From Marsupella aquatica (taxonomy: Eukaryota > Marchantiophyta), in assembly GCA_973895155.1 (NCBI GenBank), contig OZ316896.1:2294001-2358000 (forward strand): a DNA stretch of 64,000 nt, read 5' to 3'. The notes beneath the pieces were generated by a model that was not told where the DNA came from, searched no databases, and saw only the letters and a list, made by a program, of their open reading frames with translations. Positions 43,161-55,095 of this stretch are shown piece after piece (position 1 is the first letter of the stretch; each line of letters begins with the position of its first letter). A program made the position numbers and the translations under genes.

Positions 43161-43700
43161 TCACAGGAGAGACCAATGGAGACCCTGGCCCGCGTCACAC
43201 AACAGAACCATTTGGGACTCTATATACTCATGTTTATAACTAATAAGGTTCACATGCAAGTTATAACCATGACTAATGAACACAGAGGGACAGTTCATAA
43301 GAAGAGAGAGCACTCGACATTACAATACATAGAAACCTGATGTTCTAACTTTAGAAATATAACACATTGAATACAAGAAATGAACATAGCATGAATGACA
43401 TCCACATGAAACAAAGCATCATATAAGCAGATCCTACATAAAACATTCATAAGAATTAAACACAATCACAATCTTGCTAAAAAATGAAGATCATTTGAAT
43501 TCCAATGGAATAGTTTACAATGTGATCAATGTAATTTAGACAAAACAGGAACTCATAATTGATGACTGTAGGATGAGATAACTGAAAGCACATGCATGAT
43601 ACTATGAATCTCCAAGAGGACATGATTCTTGTACTGTTTCTTGACATCTAAAATCTACATAACATGACTCACACTACAAACAAATAATGGCATGACATTG
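43161..43700. other. 3' non-coding region of the inner TNP1-like gene
   Basis: AT-rich, without a supported gene. Presumed 3' untranslated and spacer sequence between the gene stop and the subterminal repeats. Confidence 0.45.
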
Positions 43701-46700
43701 TTATGGATCCTCTATGAACTTGCTTGGCCATAATACCAAAGAACCTGCAGCATCTCCAAGTGTCTTTTGAGGAGGATCATCATTTGTGTTTGGAATGGGA
43801 AGGACAGCTTTAGGTTTCACTAGTAATGTGACTAACACTACTGAATAACCTGGGGGAATCCTCTTGCCATGGAACGTTGTGGAACCAACCTGCACTCTGG
43901 CAAATCCTACTCGTGTTCCACTCTCATCAACAGCTAACAAGCCACTTTGTCCCTCAGCATTAGGTGCTTTCCCCACTTCCACCTTAGATCTTTCTGCCAG
44001 CACTGTTCTTGGAGGTTTGTATGAAACCTTTGACGTGGCTCTGCTCCCACCAGCAGACTTGCTTCGTGTGCGCATGCTTCCTCTCTTCACAGTAGTGAAG
44101 CTAGGCTCAGTAGGTTCCTCTGTTAGGACTGTCACAGTAGCAGGTTCATCACCTGGGAGTGTCATACCAACTAACTCTTTGGTTGGATTTATCTCAACAA
44201 GAGGCACACCTGTCATTGAGAATGATACATTCTGCAAATCATTTATCTCTGCAATGGAGTCAAGATCTACATAGCATGAATCTGGCTCAATGGTATCATT
44301 GTCATGCTTGCTGATATCCTCATTTGCCCCAACATTGATATCATCCACTCCCTTGCCAATGTCATCCTCATCCAAACATGGTTGACTGCCCTCTGTCAAA
44401 CAAGTTGCTTGTACAGACTGCAACTTTGTTGCCTCTAAATTACAGCGAGTATTTGCCAGGTTCTCATACTTCTTCTCTGTAGCACCTGTCTTATTCTCTA
44501 TGGACACAACAACCACAATATATGTTACTGAAAATAACACATTCAACAAACAATGTCAATTCAAACTATACATTTAATAATCATATCCCACACAGTTGTA
44601 AAGGCCTTACCTTCAAGCCTACATGTCGTTGGCATGCCAGAAGAGTGCATCGACTTTGCCACCTCAAGTGGTGATGGTGGAACTCCTGCAGAATTGGAAT
44701 CAATTTTATCTCTCACCGACACAACAGCTTCCATTAATGTCTTGAAGTTCACATGGAACAAGTCAGTCAATGAATTCAAACGTTCATTGATCTCTGGAAG
44801 ACATGTTTCGACAGCCTTCAAACGACCACTTATCTCTGTAAGTGAAGATCCACCTCCCTACATGACACAGGGGTATAGGTTCAATCACTCCATATGAAAT
44901 GTTGGGCAATATATGCACAATCAATGTTATATACAGTGTACACCTGAAATTCAACGCAGGTCATTCAATTACCAATCAGAACTCATATAACTTACATGCT
45001 TGGAGGATTCAGATGCACCCTCTTGAGCCCGGGTGTTCACAATTTCAGCCCTCAACTCTTCTTTTGAAGGGCTTTGCCCCAATTGGGCTTTCTGCACATG
45101 CATGGCAAACACAAGTTATCGATCAATATTCAGGGAACGTACACTAAAAAACAAAGTTTACATGTAGGGACAGTACACTAAAAAATAGTACATAGTGTAG
45201 CATAAATTACATAGCTAGGCCATTCATTCTTACCAAACGTTTAGCTGTCGGTGCAGTGCCGGTCCTTCCTGTCAGATTAGGGTTCTGAACACTCAACCTG
45301 GCCTCGGTCATCTGTGAACTCTTCTTTTTTGAAGCATCTGTTACAAAATAAGCTACTAACCTTGCCCACACTTTATCATCACAACTGGCTGGTGGAGGCA
45401 TATCTGGCTTCTCCCCACCTTCCTTCCAAGCCTTATGCATTCTCCACCTCTCTTGCTTGATAATTTTACCTGCTGTACTCTCTAGGCAACCTATGTCCAC
45501 GCCATCATCACTGCCCACATAATTCCATTTGGCAGCAACATTTTCACATACAGTCTTCCAATCTTTTGGATGCTGTTTTTTAAAATTAATAACACTCACA
45601 TCTAACCAACGCAATACTTCAGCTTTCAAATCAGCATGCCATCGGTTCTTGCGAGGACACTCAGCATCCACCCATTGTCTCTCATTCAACTTTACGTTCC
45701 CTTTCTTTGTCACCTCCCCTCGTGCACTGCTCTCGGTAGTACTGGGCGTTGTATTGGCCACCCCTTCATTCACCCTACCTGGGGTTCTGAAGCCACCTGG
45801 GAAAATACAATGCCATTCATGCTTGAGAACTACATATAGCAGAATGGATGACGGCAACATTCAATGCTTCACTTCAAGAAAAATTCTTCAAACATACATA
45901 CCTGTAGCTCTGCCTGTAGATGCCTGTGCAGGGACTGCACTCTGAAATTGTTGCGACCCTGGACCACCTGTCCAGCCTAGTACAGGGGCCGGATGATGTC
46001 ACTTTCTAGGTATGTGTGTGCAAACATATGTACTGAAAACTAAGTACAAACTGTAGGAAAACAACTGAACATTCACCGACATACCTGTCCCCCTTCCGTG
46101 CTGCATCTGCATAGGGGCATTAGTGAATACTTGAGTCGATGGTTCGACTGTCCAACCTGCACACATACATTTTCTATCATTATACATGTGCAGAGTCCCC
46201 CCCACGTGAATGGACTCCACATATAATGAGTTCTTCCATTGCTGACAAGATCAGACATTACCTGCTCCTCTTCCAGCGTTTGTAGGTACTGAATTTTGAT
46301 ATCCCTGCCAATTACCTTCACCACCTTCCCAACCTTGTTCATTCCACGACCCACCACCATCCTCCCAACCTGGTTCAACCCATGTCTGTCCTTGTGGACA
46401 TTGGAACTGATCATTACTAGCATTTGCCCAATCAGGTTGGGCAGAATCTGCATGCAATGGCAGGTGGACAGAATTTCATGTTGTCTGAATCCAATACATC
46501 CCAAACAATGTCAAAAATTGATATGCAGTCTGAAATTCAGGAGTGCCATGCCTTCACAAAGAACTGGCATATAGATATATACTCACATCCCCACGGTTGA
46601 GGTGGACGTCCATACCCACGAGATTGTGGGTTTGGACCTGCTCTGCCTCTACCACGGGCATAACCTAGAGCTTGCCCCCTGCCATAGTATTGGGCACCAG

Positions 46701-47408
46701 CCTGGGATCTACCACTACTACCACCTCGCCAACCTTGATCAGAGGTCAGCCCCCCCTGCTGGTATGGTGCATGCACAGGCTTCGAAGGCAAAACAGAACT
46801 GGCAGGACGCTGCATCACATCACCAACTACAATGTCAGGAACTAAGCAAGGTACATATGTGTAGTACTGAATATATGAAACCTCTAAACAAGAGTTTTTA
46901 ACTCAAAACCTTGTTGGGAAAACTACTTACATGTTTCTTTTGGGGCTGCTCTGCAATGTATTCATCTTCATAACCCCCATCCTCATCCATTTCCTCTGGA
47001 AAATACTCATCATCTGCATCTTCTTGTCTAGTGTCTGCACCCACCTGTGCAGCATCAATGTCATCTCCACATTCTGCCATTGTAGGTACGACCTTCTTGC
47101 TCAACCTGTCACTCCGACGCACAGGCCCAGAGATAGTGCTGGTCACCCTTCTTGCGTACTCCTTTTGTTTCTTTGAAAATGCTGTGGCTCTGCGACATTC
47201 CAATATGAGAATACAGTCACAATTTCAGTGCCACATTGAACTATTCATGTCACACAAACTCAGCGGAGGGGTGTAGTTGAGAATCGTTCCCTTACAATTC
47301 AGCCACATCCTTTTCCAGATCCAGTTCTGCGATTTTGGCTTTCACGTATGCTCGTTGTTCCATAGCTTTCCTTTCATACTCACACATCTCTGTGTCACTC
47401 TGTTCCAT
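43701..47408 (-). CDS. TnpA/TNP1-like DNA-binding protein, multi-exon (inner copy)
   Basis: Read from about 47,408 (MEQSDTEMCEYERKAMEQ, charged helix), then a basic/acidic exon (about 47,203-46,910), Gly/Arg-rich low-complexity exons (about 46,818-46,590 and 46,451-46,261; GRGQALGYARGRGRAG), the helical block (about 45,800-45,230; KNRWHADLKAEVLRWLD; KIIKQERWRMHKAW), a short coiled exon (about 44,821-44,590), and a last exon to 43,701 ending in the TNP1-like domain (TTFHGKRIPPGYSVVLVTL ... DDPPQKTLGDAAGSLVLWPS). Counterparts occur in the outer element at lower identity. It probably binds the GTGACT-rich subterminal repeats. Exact small-exon borders are not resolved. Confidence 0.65.
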
Positions 47409-47564
47409 CCTACTGGACCACAAAAACATGTCATCTATGGTCACCCCGTATAACACAATGCAACCACAATCACCAGGCATCCATCCATACATCTGTGTTG
47501 CTTCAGAATTACTTTATTACACATCCTTCCCCTCACTAATGTCTATGCAAACAATTCACATTAC

Positions 47565-50500
47565 TCATGGCACAGGCACACTGTTGGCATCTGCATCTCT
47601 GAATTCGCCTCCTTCAGCAAATGCATCTACCCTTGTCACAGGAATGAAGTCCCCGCTATCATGAACTACAGGCACTTGGTCTGAACGCCGACGATCAAAG
47701 GCACTATGAGAGTGTAAATGAAACTCAAGGTTTGATCCTTCCATCCGGCGTTGCCTGGCCTGTTTATGACACACTACACGCCAACCTGGGGAGTCTTCCA
47801 CATCCAGGAAGAAAGCTTGCTCCACCTGACTAGGAAACACAAATGGCTCAGACCATTCGGGCAATTTCCCTCTGAAATTGGCCAGCAAGAAACCGTCGTT
47901 GTCTCTCTTCATGGTAGCCCTGTTACCAAGCCAATCCTGCCGCACCCATGAACCTTTCATAAGAATCACAGGACTGGACACCGCCCCATAGTCCAGAGCC
48001 CATATGTCAACTAATTCTCCCACATATCCCATCTCCATCCAGGCCCTGTCGTGATTGTGGCTCTGTTGCTCAAATACAGTGATGAGCCCGCAGTCATTCG
48101 TCACCCTGTAGGCACTGTCACCATCCTTCACTCGGAAGTGATTCCCATATGCTCTCATCCGTTTGTAAGTCTTCACTTTCAGGCTAGGGGCATTAGACAG
48201 TAGGTAAACATCTGCATCCATGTCTGGGTGGGTCTCGTGATGCTCTCTAATTGCCACTCTGATCCACTCCATGAAACCTGGAAAAGTTGTTCCTGCAGTG
48301 GGATGGGCCGCCTTCAATGACTCATACTCCCTGAACGAACAACCACACAGCATTAGCTTGGGTAAACATGAACAGGCTGAAGGAGAAAACCACACGAACA
48401 CAACATTTAAGCTCATGAACTGGATTATAGCACATGTATGCACTCACTGTATCCAGGGTTCCATCACCACAATGTTGTGCAATACAAAGTCATGTGCCAA
48501 GTCTCTCATAGATATGGTCAGGTTCTTTGTGGTTGCAGCCCCTTCCAGTACTTCACCTACCACCCCTTCCTCCTCATCAGAATTCCACACCCTGGTCTTC
48601 ACATGCTCATATTGTGCTATGTATTCGGTCAGAAATCCCAGAGTCTCATCCTTGATGTAACCTTTAGCCATGCTTGCTTCAGGTTTGTAATATGTTCTCA
48701 CGTGACCTTTGAGTAGCTTCATGTACCGTTCCAAAGGGTACAACCAACGAGCACTCACAGGCCCAAATTGGTGTAGCTCTTCCACAACATGGACAAGTAG
48801 GTGGGTCATGACATCAAAAAATGCGGGAGGAAAATAAATCTCCAGGTCACACAGCACCTGAGCGACATCTTCTGTCAGTTGTGGGAAGTGTGTTTCATCC
48901 CAAACCTTCACACAAATACGACGAAACACATCACTGAGTCGCATGATCACAGTACGAACAGGCTTCTGCAACAGGCCCCTCAGGCATAAAGGCAACACCT
49001 GTTGCATCAACATATGGTAGTCATGGCTTTTCATACTACCAAGCTTTCTAGTCATGATATGCTTCTTGAAAGCACTGCCATAGTTTGAAGGAACCTTCAA
49101 AGAACTCAACCTCTGCACAAATAGTTCCCACTCTGTGTCTGTCAGAACATAGGGCGCTTGGTACTTCAAGAGCACATCAGCTCTGTGGGCATGTGGCCTC
49201 AACCAAAGATGGGGTTTCATTCCCCTCTGTTCAAGATCCAATCTCACTGAACCAGTGTCTTTCTCTCCACACAAGAATCTGAGTAGACTCTCACAAATAT
49301 TCTTTTCAATGTGCATAACATCAATGTTATGTTTGCTTGGCTCAAACTCCTGCATCGTTGCAATGCAAAAGCGTCAGGAAATGCCTCAAGTTTAGTCTCT
49401 CTCTTCGAAATGAATGCACATGCTCTGAACCAAAACATGTATCCCAATTAGCATCAACTCCAAGAGGCTTACCCTCCAGTACTTGAGCTCCAAGTCCAAT
49501 ATGCTCAGTCTTTTTACACCATATCGCTTTATTGGATCACTCACTCCATCTTCCCTGCCCCCTCGTTTGATATAGTCATCCCTCAGTGCTCCCCACTGCC
49601 TGATCTCCTCTTTGGTCACTCGTGCCGGGGGTCCACGTTGCTCAATCTCATTGCCAAAGTGTGCAATCAGTGCCTGTCTTTCTCTGTAAGGGTGATCTGT
49701 CTTCAGAAAACGACGATGGCCCATGTATATCACTTTCTGCAGGGCTCTGGAGTACTCACTGGTGACATTGCGCCCACAGATAGTACAAGCACAATATCCT
49801 TTTGTTGTTTGGCCTGATATCATCCCATGGGCTGGGTAGTCAGCTATAGTCAGAATGACAATGGCTCTAAGGATGAATGGGTTTAACCTCCCAAGCCTCT
49901 GTAGGACATCATATGTGAGAACTCCTTCCTCCCAAAGCTTTCTCAATTCCTCCACTAGGGGAGCCAGAAACACATCTATGTTGGCAGATACAGCACTGTC
50001 TGGCCCTGGTATCAGTAGGACCATCAGAACAAAAAATCGCTTTGTAGTCATCCAAGGAGGAAGGTTATAATTCAAAATAGTTACAGGCCAGCATGAAAAT
50101 TTGTTGTTCTTGTCTCCAAATGGGTTTACCCCATCCAATGACAGCCCAAGTCTGACATTCCTCGGCTCAGCAGCAAATTCGGGATACATCTCATCTATGA
50201 GTTTCCATTGCCTTGAATCTGCAGCATGTCGTTGTAGCCCATCATCACTTTTCTTGTCAGTTGCCCAAGTCATCATCTCCGAGATGGCACGGCTTCTGAA
50301 CATCCGCTGAAGTCTGGGAATGAGTGGAAAATGACGAAGTACCTTGGCGGGAACCATAGACTTTCCTGAGTTCCGATACCTGTGCTTCCCACACTTAGGG
50401 CATGTCAACGATTCTTTATACTCCTTTCTGAAAAGAACATGCCCATCAGGACAGGCATGGATCGAATCATAGTTCAATCCAAGATTAGATATGCATCTTT

Positions 50501-51296
50501 TTGCCTCGTACATGTTCTTGGGCAAAATATTACCATCTGGTAGCACAGTTGTTCGCAAGAATGCCAACAACTCAGAAACCAAAACGTTGGGGACATTGTG
50601 GTTGCCGCAAATGTTCAGGAACATGATGACAAATCCCAGTTTAGAACATTTGCTACCGGGGTACAAAGACTTCCTGCCTTCCTGTATTTGCAGGGGAGAG
50701 CCAAACATCCCATCATGCCCAGGGGTTTCCTGCCCTATCTCAAACTCATCAAGAGGCTCTTCGACAGGGGGCACACTTGCATCTGCAGCCGTATCCTCTT
50801 CATTGTCCAGCCCATCATGAAATGCATCCAAGTCTTGGAAGATGTCTCTCACCATCTCTTCCACATGAATTCCTTCGTCACGTGGTGCTGCCTGAGCACC
50901 ATCCCGTTGGAGAGCTGACAACCCACAGAGACCAGCTACAACATTTTCAAATGCACCAGGCAGAACCTCACTTGCCCGTCTTGCAGCATTGGCAGCATCA
51001 AATTCTAACCTCCACTCCTCGTCGGAAGAATCTTCCTCTGCAGGATCATTCCAAACTCGATGTCGTGGATCTCTTCCATGAACCGCGATATGCCGCCAAA
51101 CCTCATTCAGACCCCTGGTACGGGATCCTTGGCAGATTGCACAAGGACATCTCATCCTACTGGCTCCTGAAAGTCTGGTTCGTAACCTTTCACGCTGCCA
51201 AAGCTTATTATCATGGCGTGATATCCTTGTGGGATGATGCAAAGGCAGTGCCTGTGCCCTGGGCTGGGTCTGGGGAGGGTGGTGACCAGGGTGCAT
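47565..51296 (-). CDS. tnp2 (CACTA) transposase, intact (inner copy)
   Basis: Exons 51,296-49,473, 49,349-48,448 and 48,330-47,565; introns 49,472-49,350 (GTAAGC...GCAG) and 48,447-48,331 (GTGAGT...TCAG). The spliced length is 3,492 bp, 1,163 residues, with no internal stop and correct phase at both junctions. It has the N-terminal zinc domain (RCPCAICQG), LTCPKCGKHRY, the catalytic core (GLSLDGVNPFGDKNNKFSCW; TIADYPAHGMISG; SKHNIDVMHIEKNICE; YFPPAFFDVMTHLLVHV) and the C-terminal DUF4216-like part (GFLLANFRGKLPEWSEPFVF). About 65% identical to the outer copy. Likely a functional transposase able to mobilise itself and perhaps the outer element, subject to recognition of the different ends. 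Confidence 0.88.
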
Positions 51297-51729
51297 TGTA
51301 ACAGGCTGGGAGCTCTGCAGTCATGGACAGCAGTGAACAAGGATGCCTAATGGTGGTATTTGTGTTCCATATATCCCTGACTGTATCTGCCAAAAGAGTT
51401 AACATAACGTGTACTAAATTCTCACAAACCCTAAACCACCCCAAAAGAAAAAAACAGGTTCGCAAGTAGTGTACCTATTGTCAAGTGAATGACACAAAAT
51501 TTCTAAATGTTGGAGGGTGTCACCACCTCCTCCGCTGTCCTCAAATGTACCGCCTCTGCATGTACGTTTACAGTGACACCCCCAGGCAGCAGGAAACAAC
51601 AATCCGCCAACAGTAAAATAAGCCCAACTGCCACCAACCATAACAAGGTACATTAGTTCAAAGATCACATTTATTTCAATGATCTGATTTATACAAAAAA
51701 ACTTGTGTCCAAACTGATGCTACTACTCC
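51297..51729. other. Spacer between BRCT and tnp2 (inner), no F-box ORF
   Basis: Only short open frames. It corresponds to the place where the outer element carries an F-box ORF. It shares short words with the outer tnp2 leader. Confidence 0.5.
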
Positions 51730-52608
51730 TCACTCTGATTCAGAATCGCTAATGACCCATTCCTCACTTGTTGTCTCATAGTCCTCTCTGTAAGGATCCT
51801 GACCCTTCCGTGGCCAGGCCTCAAAAAGATCATAGTCCATTGGGTTTTGACGCTTCCCAGCTGCTACTGATTCCACAAGCCAAGCATATGAAACCACAAA
51901 CACATTATGGGACATGACATAAAAGCGAATGTCTCCCTTCCCAAACTTGCGGCAGGCTTTGGGATATGACTTAGTAATGACATGAGTGGTGTCCTCTGTT
52001 ATATTCTCCTCCACTGTCCCACCTAGGTCAAGCACTGTGGACTTGTACACTTTGCACTTAACCTCTCCAATTCCCGCCTCCACAAATACCATGCTCAGCC
52101 CTTTCAGAATGGGGGTTGGTTGCTTCGTCTCCTCAGCCAACATACTCTTCAGCCTTGTAGAGCTCTGTCCTTTGTTGAGTACAGGTCCATATTGGAGATC
52201 AGCAAGCCGTGCCTTTGCTTCCCAGACTTCTTGTTCAGCCCAAGCTGATGCAGTAGCTTCTTCATCCTCCCACAACTCATATTGCTCAGTATCCTGTACA
52301 ATCTTATGTGCTATGGAATCTGTGATCCAAGAGGCCTCAACTACTTTTAGGCCTTGCTTAGTAATTGCAGAATTCATGTAGGACCATGACCACTTCTTTA
52401 TCACTGATAGCCATGTCCCTGCAACAACATGTGTAGTCTCTGGAGTGATGTCCTGAACTACAGTGCCATGGAGCTCAGAGAATCGTTTCTGTACAGTTGG
52501 CCAATGCACTTTGGTCAACCCATGCTGGCCATGGACCAAAATCGCTCTGACCCCTGTAAACACTGCTGGGTGGTCACACTTTCTACGTTTACCAGGCTCC
52601 ATGTACAC
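51730..52608 (-). CDS. Double-BRCT protein (inner copy)
   Basis: 292 residues from ATG 52,608 (a second ATG at 52,602 matches the outer start better). BRCT1: VFTGVRAILVHG, FSELHGTVVQDITPETTHVVAG, Trp in VVEASWITDSI. BRCT2: ILKGLSMVFVE, DLGGTVEENITEDTTHVI, Trp in VVSYAWLVESVAAGKRQ. The C-terminus is longer and more acidic than the outer copy (TTSEEWVISDSESE), with an SDSE-type stretch that could be phosphorylated by CK2. The role is as suggested for the outer copy. The retained frame at about 40% divergence suggests selection on the protein. Confidence 0.8.
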   Translation of the reverse strand: MYMEPGKRRKCDHPAVFTGVRAILVHGQHGLTKVHWPTVQKRFSELHGTVVQDITPETTHVVAGTWLSVIKKWSWSYMNSAITKQGLKVVEASWITDSIAHKIVQDTEQYELWEDEEATASAWAEQEVWEAKARLADLQYGPVLNKGQSSTRLKSMLAEETKQPTPILKGLSMVFVEAGIGEVKCKVYKSTVLDLGGTVEENITEDTTHVITKSYPKACRKFGKGDIRFYVMSHNVFVVSYAWLVESVAAGKRQNPMDYDLFEAWPRKGQDPYREDYETTSEEWVISDSESE

Positions 52609-53194
52609 ACACCCTACGTGATGACAGTGAATTTTGGAAGAATGGGTTCACCTGACAATACAAGGACAACAAAATTCCTGCTTTTTGAGTTGATCTGGCC
52701 CACTGGTGCTCAGGTCCGATTTTGATAGGTACAAGGGATATGTGAACAATACGTACTAGGCACCTGCACGGATGCAGGACATTGTTTGAATATATACTAC
52801 AAAATCCATATCCGTGGTGAAATGAAGTGCAACCAACTTGTCATGGCACATACATATTTTGTTGTAAAGGAGGATACATTCAATGACAAACTTATAGGGC
52901 AATTTGATTAATTGCATGCCTGATAATTTATACGCTTACAACTTAGAAGTCCTGTTTTAATTTAGCAGTGTGATGAAAGTGTTTATGAAAATGACCACTC
53001 AGCCTAAATACTTCCAAGAAGGCTTGTAAGGATAAGTTTGTATAGGCATGTACCCAGCCACTGACGCCAGAGCACAAGATAAGTGCTGCCTATATAAACT
53101 CGCCTACCCAACTCCTTTTCAAAATTGGAATCTCTGCAATCTCAAAAAATAGTACATCCACATCAGGTGCACTGTGCATGTACAATGTTCAGCT
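52609..53194. other. Region between BRCT and PHD genes (inner)
   Basis: No ORF supported. It contains sequence alignable with 32,760-33,050 of the outer element. The promoter of the BRCT gene is expected here. Confidence 0.4.
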
Positions 53195-53875
53195 TCACAG
53201 CCAAGATATGTGATCTCTCACAGGAGTGCGCGAGGTAGGATCAATGGCATGGCGATGACAATAAAATATCCATCGATCAACACCATGTGCAGAGTGATCA
53301 TAGATTTCTCTGTCACAAGCATAACCCTCTGCTTGATGATCTTTCAGGCAATGATAGTGCCACATAGTGGGACACCTAGCACAGTGGACTATGTCAGTCC
53401 AGTAGTCATCATCATGCTCACCACATGCCTTGCACCTATGAAGTGGGCAAGCTGTGGCATGAGCAGGCAAACACTCAAAACAGAAAAATCTCACACAAAA
53501 ACGGTCTGGACATTTCCTAACATTTGCTGCAGCATCAACAGAGCCCTCATAGGACCCCAACTTCCCACACTGTGCACACTTAGCCTGCTTCTCCAAACAA
53601 TCAGTGCACATCCAGTCTCCCTGGTGTGTTGACGGGAGGCCCACCCCTGGACAGTTGTTTTCTGCAGCAAGGTCAGACTCCGGGTTGAGGTGGAAATGCC
53701 TCATGCAAGGGCCCTCACAAATGACCAGGCCCCCACCATCGTCACAAATGGCACAACAATGAGCTGCCTTCTGGAAAATCTGACTTGCAGAGAAGTTAGT
53801 AGCATCTGCCCCAAGTACACCTGTGTTTCTCACCTCTGTCACACGCTTTTTGGCTTGAATTTTAGGCCGTGCCAT
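53195..53875 (-). CDS. Tandem PHD-finger protein, EDM2-like arrangement (inner copy)
   Basis: 226 residues, the same length as the outer copy, with 31 differences counted by hand (about 86% identity). All Cys and His of the three zinc units are conserved (CCAICDDGGGLVICEGPCMRHFH; WMCTDCLEKQAKCAQCGKLGS; HRCKACGEHDDDYW...HCARCPTMWHYHC). Most changes are outside the zinc ligands and many are conservative (Tyr/Phe, Glu/Asp, Lys/Arg), consistent with purifying selection. A 72-bp tandem duplication lies directly upstream of the start. Confidence 0.75.
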   Translation of the reverse strand: MARPKIQAKKRVTEVRNTGVLGADATNFSASQIFQKAAHCCAICDDGGGLVICEGPCMRHFHLNPESDLAAENNCPGVGLPSTHQGDWMCTDCLEKQAKCAQCGKLGSYEGSVDAAANVRKCPDRFCVRFFCFECLPAHATACPLHRCKACGEHDDDYWTDIVHCARCPTMWHYHCLKDHQAEGYACDREIYDHSAHGVDRWIFYCHRHAIDPTSRTPVRDHISWL

Positions 53876-53886
53876 GCCTGCGCATG

Positions 53887-54030
53887 AGATAGACTCTACA
53901 ATTTAGCAGACTGCACAGAAAGTAATATATATTTAGCATTTAAGGTACAAAGGCATTTAGATAGACTCTACAATTTAGCAGACTGCACAGAAAGTAAAAT
54001 ATATTTAGCATTTAAGGTACAAAGGCATTT
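53887..54030. repeat. 72-bp tandem duplication upstream of the inner PHD gene
   Basis: AGATAGACTCTACAATTTAG begins at 53,887 and again at 53,959; the two 72-bp units are nearly identical (one T/A change). The outer element has a single related segment. It sits within 90 bp of the PHD start, so it may alter the promoter or leader. Confidence 0.85.
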
Positions 54031-54645
54031 GCTACTGCAATGAATTGGAATGGCCACACAAGGATGCAGAGCACACATACTTTTGGTATGTTGAGCCCAC
54101 ACACAAAACTGATCCCCTAATACAATTTCTCCACCAACACCTCAATTTTAATTGTGGCTATGATTCACCAAAGGAGATCTGCAACAACATTTCATGCATT
54201 TGAATCACATACAATAGTCGTGACATGTAAAACAGGCATTCTTCGAAGAGGATTGGTATGAAGCAGTGTCATAAGGGTTGAAATTTATACATCCTAAATA
54301 GGTTATGATAGTGGCTGAGACAAATAAGTGAGGCATAAATCATTTTGCATATTATCACATGGCCCATTAATTCATTCAACGTTGCAATGTTCACCAGGTT
54401 AAAGCAGTCATGAAAGCAGTCTTTCAATAGAGACTTTTATGCGAGTTTGCTAGCCTCTTAAATTAGGATATTTTGCTTAGTGCAGGCATAATAGGATATA
54501 AGTTATATACTGTTGACCCTAAACCCTGGACCCAAAATTGCTCATACATCAAAATTTTAAGTAAATATCCTCTGTGTTGAAGTCAGAGTGTTAAGCTATA
54601 GGTCAATGGTATCTGGTCTGTGCATGCGGTGTGACAAGTGGTCCT
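54031..54645. other. Region between PHD and Cys-rich genes (inner)
   Basis: Non-coding. It aligns with 31,404-32,072 of the outer element in reverse orientation. Confidence 0.45.
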
Positions 54646-55095
54646 CTAGAGCATGTGATCCAAACATGTGTAGACACCAAAGTCACCGGTGGTGGGGTCT
54701 GGGAGGGCAGGACAAGTGACATCACCAGGCACACTGCAGGATGGCGAGTGGTTCCAAATGATACATTGTGCTCTATGCAAAAATCGGCATCCAAGAGAAC
54801 GGTCATCCAATTCTGGGCCAGAAGCCCTACAGGCAGGACAGTCATATTGGCAACTGTGTACACACCCTTGGCACCTAATTTGTGGCGGGTCATGTACAAG
54901 AGACACAAATACCAAGGATGTCGGGAAGGGTACTGAAGCAAGTAGAGGCCGGCTGTAGTTGTTCCTGGAAACAACAGGGTACTCAAAGTACCATGCAGAC
55001 TGGGCTGGAAGGATCCCAAGTCTGACATACTCAAGGCGCAACATCTCTGCCTTGCGTGCAAGTCGCACATGTTCAGCGTTGCGGGTCCTCACCAT
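54646..55095 (-). CDS. Cys-rich transposon protein (inner copy)
   Basis: 149 residues with 12 differences from the outer ORF by hand count. The Cys/His pattern is preserved (CQGCVHSCQYDCPACR ... HRAQCIIWNHSPSC ... CPALPDPTTGDFGVYTC) with one extra Cys (Ala to Cys). The same DNA is open in a second frame over 155 codons (55,070-54,603), while the outer copy has a stop in that frame, so the frame given here is preferred. Function unknown; zinc binding is likely from the Cys spacing. Confidence 0.5.
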   Translation of the reverse strand: MVRTRNAEHVRLARKAEMLRLEYVRLGILPAQSAWYFEYPVVSRNNYSRPLLASVPFPTSLVFVSLVHDPPQIRCQGCVHSCQYDCPACRASGPELDDRSLGCRFLHRAQCIIWNHSPSCSVPGDVTCPALPDPTTGDFGVYTCLDHML

